Origin: Leptasterias polaris
Lineage: Eukaryota > Echinodermata > Asteroidea > Forcipulatida > Asteriidae
Assembly: GCA_037783415.1 (NCBI GenBank)
Contig: JAZGTN010000240.1
Span: 1,025,001-1,089,000 of the forward strand
Direction: 5' to 3'
DNA: 64,000 nt
Shown here: positions 38,301-50,300 of the stretch, one piece after another
How positions within the stretch are numbered: the stretch's first letter is position 1
How the letters are laid out: every line of letters begins with the position of its first letter
The notes under the pieces: generated by a model
Told to the model about the DNA's origin: nothing
Database searches by the model: none
What the model saw: only the letters and a program-made list of their open reading frames with translations
Made by a program: the position numbers and the translations under genes

Positions 38301-41300
38301 AGATCGATGTGCAATGCTTGGTGTGTAGATCGATGTACTAAAAGTCAAGCTGAGCTGTGGAATCGCCTTGCCTACTCAAAGAACGAAAATCCCCAAATCA
38401 CAAATCCGTTGTAAATTGGCTTGCTGATTTTTTACCTGTTGGATTGCCTTTAAAGAGTCAAATTAAAGAGTCAAGTTCTGGTGGTTTAGTCATCGGGGTG
38501 TGGGTTCGAGTCCCGGTCATGACGCTTGTGTCTTTGAGCAAGACACTTCGCTATAATTGCCTCTCTTCACCCAGGGGTATAAATGGGTACCTGCGAGGGT
38601 AGAGGTTGATATTGTGTTTGAAAAAGCCTTCTGAGCGCCACGGCAGCTCGGGCTGCATACTCCCCAGGGAGCTGAGAAAGATTAAAAGGAATGCTATTGG
38701 CCCAATGACCAGGGCACTAATGTAAAGCGCATTGAGACGTTATTGTAAAATGTAATATATAAGAACTAGTTATTATTATTATTTATAATCTTACAGGCTC
38801 TGGCAGATCTCTCCATGGGTAAGAAGAAGGTGCTTGTTCCGTACCGTGACTCAGTGCTTACAAAACTACTGCAAAATGCCCTGGGTGGTAACAGGTAATA
38901 AAACCGATATTATTTCTCTTTTGAAGTGAACGAATGATTTCACTGGAATTTGTGGGTTCATATTGCATTTCACACCGTTGAGATACAACTGGGAGATTGC
39001 TATGCTTGATCTTCAGCAATGTTGGCTAAGTCCGCCCCTCTATAGACCCCTTGCACAACGCGGAATGCACGTTCGAACATGATGCGTGCCCTTCCAACTT
39101 TATGATTCTTGTATACAGTGGACTCCCAAAATGGAAGGGCACACAATATGCGAGAACGTGCGTTCTGCGTTGTGCAAGGGGTCTATAGCCCTTTCCACAC
39201 TGACGAGCCATTTCCCAGGGGATAATACCCAAGGCAATTCCTGTGGATTTTTAACCCCACCGCCACCACATGTTTCTTCCACACTCGATGCAACTTTCCT
39301 GTGCAAAAAATGCACACAAAAGAGACCAATCCCGAAGTTATCTGGCTGAACCCCTACTCCAAAGTTGGGGTAGCTATTACCTCGGAAATGGCTTTTTACA
39401 AGGTTCGCAAAGGTTCAGCAAGTTTGCAAATGGTTAGCAATTCAAGTGTGAAAAGGTTTACATAAATTTTCCTGTGAAATTCATGTTATAAGAAAGGGGC
39501 TTTTGCTTTTGTCCGCAAAATATTACAACCATGTTGCATGTAGGCAGTGTGACAAACCGTACAAAATAGGTCTCCCATCTTTACCACGCAATCTGTGACA
39601 AACCATACAAAATAGGTCTCCCATCTTTACCACGCAATCTGTGACAAACCGTACAAAATAGGTCTCCCATCTTTACCACGCAATCTGTGACAAACCGTAC
39701 AAAATAGGTCTCCCATCTTTACCACGCAATCTGTGACAAACCGTACAAAATAGGTCTCCCATCTTTACCACGCAATCTGTGACAAACGATACAAAATAGG
39801 TCTCCCATCTTTACCACGCAATCTGTGACAAACCGTACAAAATAGGTCTCCCATCTTTACCACGCAATCTGTGACAAACCGTACAAAATAGGTCTCCCAT
39901 CTTTACCACGCAATCTGTGACAAACGATACAAAATAGGTCTCCCATCTTTACCACGCAATCTGTGACAAACCATACAAAATAGGTCTCCCATCTTTACCA
40001 CGCAATCTGTGACAAACCGTACAAAATAGGTCTTCCATCTTTACCACGCAATCTGTGACAAACGGTACAAAATAGGTCTTCCATCTTTACCACGCAACCT
40101 GTAATGTTTGGGTTGTTTTTTTGATGAGGTATGGCACGATCTCAAACAATGCGTTTCTTAATAATAATAATATGGATTTATATCGTGCTTTATCACACTC
40201 AAGGGCGTCTCAAAGCGCTTCCAACATTATTACCCCAGGTCACTGGGCCATTTATTTCATTCCTTAAACCATCTCAGCTCCCTTGGGAGTATACAGCCTG
40301 TGCTGCAATGCGCTACTAAGCTAAATCAATCACAAGAACCATCTCTGCCCTCACAGGTACCCATTTTACCCCTGGGTGGAAAGAAGCAATTATAGTTAAG
40401 TGTCTTGCTCAGGGACACAAGTGTCACGACCGGGACTCGAAACCACACTCTGCTAAACAGAAACACCAGAGCTTGAGTTCGGTGCTCTTAACCGCTCGGC
40501 CACGACACGCCACAATTGATTTATTTTTTTGGACATTTTATTTCATTGTGATTTTCACCTTTCCTCAGCAAAACCATCATGATCGCCGCCCTCTCCCCGG
40601 CCGACATCAACCATGACGAGACGCTAGGCACCTTACGCTATGCCGACCGTGCCAAGAAGATCAAGAACAAGGCCGTGGTCAACGAGAACCCGGTGGAGAA
40701 GCTGATCAGAGAGCTCCGAGAGGAGAATGATAGACTCAAGACTGCAATGTCTGGAGGGACACTTCCGTCATCAGCCGACCCAGGCGGTGTGAACATGACC
40801 CCGGAAGGTGGGTTTACTTTGCTTCTTTTAATTCACGGAAACTTGGTTGGTTGTTTCAACTTTTTCAAGCAAAATGTCATGATGAACACTTTAGAGACAG
40901 CTTTCAATCATTATCCAGTGTAGTCTCCCTCCCAAGGCAAGGACCAGTGCATTAAAGGCCATGGTCTGCGTGTAAATCCAAGTATTGTAAGTGAAACACC
41001 AAATTCTCCTTAAATATAAAGAGTCCATTTTAGATGAAATAGTCTTATTTGATTGCGTTTGTTAACTTCCACAGAGAAAGAGAGAATGAGGAAGGAAATG
41101 ATGGAGGAGATAAAAGCCCAGCTGTCGGCCAACCAAGAAGCCATGGAGGACTTTGACTGGGACAAAAAGGTAAGACATCCAAAACCCTCCTTTCTAAAAA
41201 CTCCTTTCAACCCCGAACCCCAGAAACAAAACAGAAAAACAACTAATTTTGCTGTGCTATGAAGAAACAAATTAAGGAAACAGTGATTTCTTTGCTTGCA

Positions 41301-44300
41301 TAGAGATGATGATAATTGTGCAACTTTGGGTGAACAAAGAAAAATTGACAAAGACGTGATTTGAACCTCCGACCTCTGGTGCGCTGCCAACTTGGCTATC
41401 CAGCCCTAAAGTTTGCGGTGTCCATATTTTGTCAATATTTTTGTGCGGTGATGCAAAGTCAGAAGCCATTTAACCTTAAACTTCTGTGTAACAAGTGATC
41501 AACCCAAGTTTACGATACAACCTGGTAATCTGTTTTTATCAATATTCTATTTTACTTTGATAGAAAACTATGAAAAGAAAATACAAACAACAAATCAAGA
41601 AGGGCTTACTATTTTGAACTCTGCCCCAATGCAGGCGAACAAGCATGAGCGTAGTAGTACATTCACAAAATTCTGAAACACTCGTTCGTCCCCCTTATCA
41701 GTGGTCTGTGGGCCAAATTCTAATTAAGATACCAAAGGGCCAGTGAAAAAATTCGGCCCAAGTTTTCAAACTTTCTGTAGTTTTTGCATTTGTCTTCAAA
41801 TTCAACTCCCATTAAAATGACAAGAGAACATCTTAAAAAAATGAACTTTTAAAACGCCGGTTCCTTGCCAACACCCATCGAACTCGGGTACCAATGGCAG
41901 AGTCGTTGGAGATTGGGTTCGAATCCTAGTCATGACACTCGGTCCTTGGTCAAAATACTTGACTATTATTGCTTCTTATCATCCAAGAGGGACTGTCAAG
42001 GGTAGAGATTTTTGATGTGAATGATTTGAAACTTGTACGCCCATTATGCTTCCGGTGCTGCATACAATAAAGGAGGTATGGGTGTTTCAGGAATGTCTAA
42101 GGCCCGATGAACAGGCAGTCGTAGTAAAACTGGAAGGTGCTTTGATATAATGTTTTAAACCCATAATGGCCTGACTGGCTGGTCACAGTACTTAAACACT
42201 GTTCCTACCTAGGCCCTTGTTGCCCTTGCTGCATTACAATAAGATTTCATTATTTACTGCCTTGCAAGTAAACATATCCCAACAAACTGTATACCCTTGG
42301 AAAGAGCGCCTCATTTTCTTTAATTTGAAATATATTTTGCCGTGTTTCCCATCTCATACCACTAGTAGTTTGAGTAGAAAGACTGACAAAACTTCTTGTC
42401 ATCTGCGGGTTTTCCCATAGTTAGGCGCTAACAGTGTTTGTGTGTTCTACGGGCAATTCTGTAGTGAGGCAGATATCGGTTAAAAGCACCTTATAAATGT
42501 CTGTAGTTTTTTTAAAGCTGTCAGATTATAAGAAGTTAAATAACAAGCCAAAAGAGTCTTCAGGGAAGTGCCTTAAAGTAATGAAGGTCCCTTTCTCACA
42601 AATTCTGACTTCTTGTCCTCCCTGTATTTTTCTTGGACTTCAGCATGCCCAACAACAAGTGGAGGACCCAAGTGGTTTGAATAACAAGGCCGTTATGCAA
42701 TCCCGCAAGAACAAAGAACCTTTCTTTGCCAACTTGAACGAGGATGTCATGCTGAGCAACGTGGTCTTTCACTTCTTGGCGGCCAGCGAGACGACGATCG
42801 GACGCAAAGATGCCGACCCTCAGCCAACCGTGATGCTGAGTGGCCTCAGGTATTGAACGATAACGTAAAGCTTCGGTGCAACTGTTTCACTGAATCAGGG
42901 GATATAAGTTTCCACTGCATTTTTGGGAAGGTCATGCATTCTGCTCTACTAGACAGGCTCCTAGTGGATGATACCCATGCCTACATCCTTAAGGACTGTG
43001 AAGGGGGTAACCCTGTTTCAGCCCCAGGAGTAGGTGGCAATGTGTCCCTTGGGACAGTTGATTTGTGTCGATAGCCCAAATCAGTTAAGTGTAGCCCTCA
43101 CCTTGAAATGGCCGTTCGTGTCAGGCGATCTCTCATTAAAAAAAAAAAAAATTAAAGGGGGAATCCATTGTATCAAAGAGAAACAAAATCACAAATTCAA
43201 CCAATAAAGTTTGGGAATACAATATCATCGCAAGAAAAGAAGACATTGGCGATAATTTAGAGGGAACAAATTAAATGTGAGGGCCAAGCAAAAGAGGGTA
43301 ACATTTTAAGGTTTATCTGGTATTTTACTTTATTTTAATATCTGCGCTGATCAAGTCATTATCTCATTTGTAAAGCATCTCCAAAAAGCACGCCATCATC
43401 ACCAACGCTAACGGTGAGATCACCCTCAAGCCTTACAGCTCCAGCTGCAAGATCAAAGTCAACGGGCTTCCCCTGACCGGGGCTCGCAATTTGGAACATC
43501 TGGACCGCGTCATGTTCGGCTCCAACCACATGTTTGTCTTTCACAACCCCATCAACCCCAAGGCACCCGAGGGCACGCCCAGCAACATTGAGTGGGAGTT
43601 TGCCCAGAAGGAGTTGGCTGAGGCTAGGGGATTGACGACAGGCGGGAACCTGACAAAAGGTGGGAGTTCACTTCTTAGTGTAATACTTAAAATTTATTTC
43701 GTCAAAATTAGTTGTGAGTTTTAGAGTCACTGAAAAATCTTCTCCCAAAATGCCTTGAAGACTGTTTTTGCCTGTGAACAATGTTTAGTCATAAAAAATC
43801 ATGGCATGTCATTGCAGAGCGGTCAGTCAAGCACTCCGGACTCATGCTCTGGTGTTTCTGATCAGCAGAGTGTGGGTTCGAGTCCCGGTCTTGACACTCG
43901 TGTCCTTGAGCAAGACACTTAACTCATTATTGCTTCTTCCTTCAGATGGGACATAAAGTCGTAGGCCCCGTGTGTTAACGCATGTTAAAGAATCCAGTAC
44001 AGTTAACGTTCAGAGATGGGGTTTGCCACTGTGTTTCTGGCATGGTTGGCTGCAGATTGTGCCACATCACCTTGCAAACCCTTTCAGAGTGTCATATAAA
44101 ATGAGCATCATAATTCAAAAACCAAATAATAAACCACAAGGGAAACTGACTGGGTAAATTTTTAATGATTTTGGGTTCAAAAACTTAAAATACCTGCCTT
44201 TCAAAACCATATTTATAAATACTTGGGACAGTTCATCCATTCTGATTGGTCAAGAGGAGATCATGTGGTCATGTTTAAACATGCGATGGCAATGAGTTGA

Positions 44301-47300
44301 AGAGGGTGCTATCAGATGATACCGGAGTGATCAAATTTCACAGCCCAATTTAAGTTGGTAGGTCGCGTATTATTGGCTCGCATATCTGTTTAAGACCTCA
44401 TCGCCACTCTTTTGTTTATGGTTTCCTGTATAAAAAGTGTCATATAAAAACTGAATGTTATTATTATTGGTAATATTAATATTATTATTGCGAAACCCCG
44501 TTGCTCAATTGCTGCAGATCAACAGAGGGCACAGGATCAGATCTTGGAATTGCTGCCCATGGTGAACGAGGTGAACGCAGTGAGTGAAGAGTTGGACAAG
44601 CACAAGGGCTTTGAGATTGTGCTGCTCAGTGAAGAGGCGCAGGAAGGCAATAACAGAGAGACAAGGTATGACTTTAAGATACTCCAAAGCTTCTTTCCTC
44701 ATCTTCCAGCTTATTACCTCATCCCCACGCTTCTTACCTCATCTTAAAGCTTATTACCTCATCCCCAAGCTTCTTTCCTCATCTTAAAGCTTATAACCTC
44801 ATCCCCAAGCTTCTTTCCTCATCTTAAAGCTTATAACCTCATCCCCAAGCTTCGTCCCTCATCTTCAAGCTTATTACCTCATCCCCAAGCTTCTTACCTC
44901 ATCTTCAAGCTTCTTACCTCATCTTCAAGCTTATTACCTCATCCCCAAGCTTCTTTCCTCATCTTCAAGCTTATTATCTCATCCCCAAGCTTCTTTCCTC
45001 ATCTTCAAGCTTATTACCTCATCCCCATGCTTCTTACCTCATCTTAAAGCTTATTACCTCATCCCCAAGCTTCTTTCCCCATCTTTAAGCTTATTACCTC
45101 ATCCCCAAGCTTCTTTCCTCATCTTCAGGCTTATTACTTCATCCCCAAGCTTCTTTCCTCATCTTAAAGCTTATAACCTCATCCCCAAACTTCTTTCCTC
45201 ATCTTAAAGCTTATAACCTCATCCCCAAGCTTCGTCCCTCATCTTAAAGCTTATAACCTCATCCCCAAGCTTCTTTCCTCGTCTTCAAGCTTATTACCTC
45301 ATCCCCAAGCTTCTTACCTCATCTTCAAGCTATTCTTTCTGTTTATCCAACAAAAACAAGTTCTCCTCAAAACCTGTACCATTATTCCGCTTTTGTTTCA
45401 TTCAATAAACTTTCTTTGTTAATTTAAAAAAAATGTTTCTCTTGAGGGTAGTCACCTCATATTTTTATTTTTCAATTGACGTGGAATCGTCCAACGTAGG
45501 AATTGACAGATAACTGTGCACAAAACGTCCCTTGACTTTTTGGACTTTTGCATTTTAGAACAGATTTGTTTTAGTTTGTTTGTATTTACTATGTATTTTT
45601 ATTTGTTTTTTGTTACTTTACTTTTTTCCAGAGTAATGGTAAAGATGAAGGACCTTCTGAATCGTAATAGTTGGCTGTGGGAGAGAGGGAAGTTTATCAA
45701 TCGTCGCTACGTTGTCCAGGTATGTTGTTTAGTTTGGAAGTAATGTTAAACTCTCCTTTCTAGCCCAGTAATTCTAACTGTACAGGTTTTTATAAAATGG
45801 GCCCACTGGGATCAACTTATACAAATTATTACCTCTATAATAGTGAAGCCCTTCTGTATCACCCTGTAATTCTAACATTAAGAAGAAGATATTTGAGATG
45901 GGAATGGAGTTTTCTCCCTTTAGTTAAACCCTTCCTATCTCTCCAAATGCCAATAGAAAACACCCTGGGATCATGCAAGGAACACCCAAATGGACATCTG
46001 CACAAACCCATCATCGTTCTTTATCCAGACATGGTTTGGGAAACAATAGACAAAATATGAACTTGAGACTAGCTTTGCCCACTGAGAGCTGGGCCCAATT
46101 TCATGGCTCTGCTTACCGCCGAATTCTGTGCTTGCGATCACCATTCTCCGTTTACCAAGCAAGCGCCAAGTTTCTGCGCTAGCTGTGTAAGCGTAGAATG
46201 CCTAGTAACATGGACTAAGCAAGCGCACCAGCAAAAAATCCCCGCTAACCCGTGAAATACGCTTGACGTAAGCGCGGAATTCCCTGCTTCCGTAAGCCCT
46301 GGATATTTTAGAAGGAAGCCCAATTCTCATTATTACAATACTCCACGTCTGACGTATTTACACTGATGTGACGATACGCTATTAATATCATATCTCATCC
46401 TTTAGGATCTGTACCAAAGATACATCGATGGTGACGAGGGAATCATGAGCATCCCAAAGGAGGAGGATCCCTTCTGGGAGCCAGCCGAAGACGTCTTAAT
46501 CGGCACTGCAAACACCTTCCTCCAGAGTCTGGGCTTCAACCTGGACTTTGATGGGAAGGTCACAGTTACCGACTTCAAGGTGAAGATATAGACCTTTCTC
46601 TTGCAACGTCACACCCCAAGTTTTTGCCAACCGAGGTTGGACAATTATAGAAAGCCATAAATGCAAAGTAAAAACAGATAGCCACAGTTTGTAACAATGT
46701 TACACAAATATTCAAAAATAGTGTTGAATTTGTTGAAAACATAGCAACCAATCATGGCAGGTCTTTTATTGAATTGAAAGTTTGCAGAATTGTTGAACTT
46801 GGTCACAACATCTGTTGACACAATTGAATTCTTTGCTAACAATCGGCTGTCCATGCCAACCAGCGTGGTTTGTTTATAAACCAAACTGCCGCCATCTTAT
46901 GAGCAAAGCAGTTCAAAGTTTGATTTGGGTAAAATGTGACCAGACTATTTGTGATTTCTTTCCCACTCTTATAAGGACTCTTATCTAGTGGAAAATGAGT
47001 GCACCACAAAACTGAAATTGACCTTGCAGCCCCTCTTTAAACTTTCCTGAAGATTAGTCTAGTTTTTCGTTTGTAGTGATGTACAAAGTCTGTAAATTCA
47101 TCATCCTAGAAGTTCAGAAGGTTTAATTTCTCATTTATTCATTCATTCTTTCATTCTTTTTAAGTCAAATTTTTTTAATTTATTTTTTGTTACATGCAAC
47201 AAGATAAAAGATGGTATAAAAATATACAACAAACAATATATACAAACAAACAGGCAATGTTAAGTACAACAAAAAAATCTGATTTAAAACCACTCCCAAG

Positions 47301-50300
47301 GACATTTAATTTTAACACGATGAGGACGGCTGAGGAGGGAGGTGATAAAAAGAATGATACAGATATTAACTTGTATGCTGATCAGATCAGATGAGAAGAC
47401 AACGAAATGGAGGACAAATGAATTTGAGTATCTGCTTGTTCTGGTCCTTACTGACGGCCATCTTCTACCACTGCCAAGCACTCGATAGTATTCATTAAGG
47501 GGGTAAACATCATTTCCCAGTACACCCTGAGCTTTGGCTAGCGCCCTCTCCTGGCACATTTCATCCAGGTTGATATCTTCTCCCAGAATCTTAAAAGCTT
47601 GTTTAACTACTCTTTTGAGTTTAAACACTTTTCAGGATTTGGTTAATTTTTTTCACCCTTCAATCACGTCCCTGTTTCATAACAAAAGCTGGACAAAATC
47701 CGTTCTCATGAAATAGTTTTTTTTTTGTCACAGGGTAAAGAGGAGGGGTCGCTCATTGTGTGCATTGAACCGTGTGACCAGAAGGGTAAAGCAATTGAAG
47801 AAGACGACTTTGTGGACGAACCAAATGAGCTCCTGGGTAAACCCTACCACTTCAGGGTGAGTTATTTCATTTCATTTCATTTATTAATTCTGGTTGTGAA
47901 GCCAAAGACTCTCAGAAAAGCGAAATTAATCACTACATGTATACTAGCCAAGAACCCCGTGGAGAGAAGACAATGAAGGAAGTTTCAGTTTTAGATGTGG
48001 GAGGAAAACCCCAGAGAATTATTCCAGGGAAAACCCACGCAATCAGGCAGGGACTCTGAACATCCAATCCACATCGTGCCTCTGGTGGGGTTCGAACCAG
48101 GGTCCCAGAGGTGGAAGGCGAGGCAAGATACCACTACACCAATGACCTAAAAAAACTCACTTGGTAAAGAGCACTGGAGAGCTGTTGATATTATAAAACA
48201 TTGTTAGAAACGACACCCTTTGAAGTAATGGAGTTTAAGAGAAAGAAGAAATTGTTTCATCCCAAAAATTGAATCTGAGAAAGGCTTCGGGCATGAAGTC
48301 TTTCTCAGGCATCTGAAAGCACACAATTCTAGGCAACAAAGTTTTTTTCTTCTTCAATATTTTCTTGCGACTTTGATGACCAATTGAGCCCAAATTTTCT
48401 CAGGTTTTGTATTTTATGCATATGTTGGGATACACTAAGTGAGCGGACACTGGTCTTTGACAATTACCGGAAGTATACCCTGCCCTTAACAAATTATTAC
48501 CTCAATTTGTTTTTAATATGAGCCTGCACGCCCATTCACATGAGCCTGCACGCCCATTCACATGAGCCTGCACGCCCATTCACATGAGCCTGCACGCCCA
48601 TTCACATGAGCCTGCACGCCCATTCACATGAGCCTGCACGCCCATTCACATGAGCCTGCACGCCCATTCACATGTTGAAACACATTTGAATGGTTTCATG
48701 TACTTAATACTTAAAGTCACCTGGAAATAGATTTGTTTTGTTTTTTTAACATAAGAGTATATGTATATTAACAATAAAACAATTTTTTGAGTAATTATTT
48801 ATCAGGATTTATATGTTAAAAAAATAGATAAAGTTGTTTGGGGGTTGACTCCGCCTATCCCCTTTTGTGACGTCAATCGAAGCAGACTTCGCCTCGATCG
48901 AACATCGACCCCCTCGAATTTGCCTGCATTTTTGTTGTAAACACACGTGCAAGTAGGTCCAAGTAGTGAGCTTGTACGTTTCGAAAAAAGGGGTTTTTCT
49001 TGCTTTTTTCCGGCAATGCCGACCAGGTGTATTGCTGCTGGATGCAGCAAAACAACTAAAGATGGGGTCAGTCTGCATCTTTTTCCTGCAGATCCCAAGT
49101 ATAGGCGGTTGTGGTTTGCGAAAGTCAGACTAACGAGGGCAAAGTGGTCCAGTCCGACGTCCGACCTTTTCAGCGCTATGCAGCGAACACTTCGAGCCGT
49201 CGTGCTTCGAATCCGGAATATACCACACATTTGGCATGCAGTCTGCTCCCTGACCGTAGTTGTAGGCTAACAGTTTTACGGCCCATTTGGTCACTAAAAT
49301 GTCACCTAGTTATAATGAAAATAGCTTTTGTAAAAACTACTAGGCATTCAAGTTTCAACGTACGTATGTGGATATAATTTCTTGAAATAAGATCGTGGTT
49401 AAATTTGTTGTGATGTTCCATGTATGAATTCCTCGGTTTCCGATTGAGACCGCGCTGAAGCCAGTGTACACGCAGGTCCTACACGCCGCACAGCTCGGGG
49501 GACGGGTCACTGAATGTTGCATGCAATGCGGCGGTAGACTTTATTGTGTTTCTTGTCATTATAGCATTTCAAAAACAAAACTAAATTTGATTTTCTTGAA
49601 GGTGTCCATCCGTAACGGTGAGGTACACAAGTCCCGTTTCTCCAAGGGGCTGAAAGTGAAGTACAAGTGCTACAATGAGCAAGAGTTTACCTGGACCAGT
49701 GAGATCAAGGACACGCTGTCGCCAGAGTGGAACCACAGCAGGATTGTTTCCATTCCGAGTGTCACCGAAGACGTCTTGGCCTACTTTGAGAACTCCAGCA
49801 TCAAGTTCAGTATGTACGGCAAACAGATCGACTCGGCCCCAGACTCTAAGCTCTCTAAACTCACAACAAAGGTTGGTATTATTTGTGAGACAGCAATGGT
49901 GTCTCAGATTATAAAATAACAAAAATAGATGCAGTTAAAATTTCTGAAAAATACCCAACCCTATATGCTGGGGGGAAAAAATGTACTTAAGGAATTGGTG
50001 ATCATCATCACCGTCCATAGACTGCAACTTGTGCTTGCATGGGGGGCAGTTTTCCATCATTATTTATTTCATTGATAATGATATCTATGGTCAAAGCTCC
50101 TCTCAGACTATGGCCTGGAATTACCCGGAGGCCATGACCTCTGTAATGTTCTGGTTTCTGGTCTCCGTGCCCCTTCAAAAAGTTTCCCATTAACTTTAAA
50201 GTTTATCCAATGTAAGGGCTCCATGAAGAGTGAAGATGGCCTTGCTAGGCCATACGGCGTAAACTGTATCTTGTCGTCCCGTTCCGACCCCTGTGGGTCT

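Noticed and set aside
39549..40100. Regular 46-bp repeats resembling a CRISPR array
   Set aside because: Units are head-to-tail with no unique spacers, in an intron of an animal gene. It is a minisatellite. The same goes for the 22-bp array at 48520.
49581..49922. Minus-strand open frame over exon 21
   Set aside because: Antisense shadow of a strongly conserved kinesin exon.
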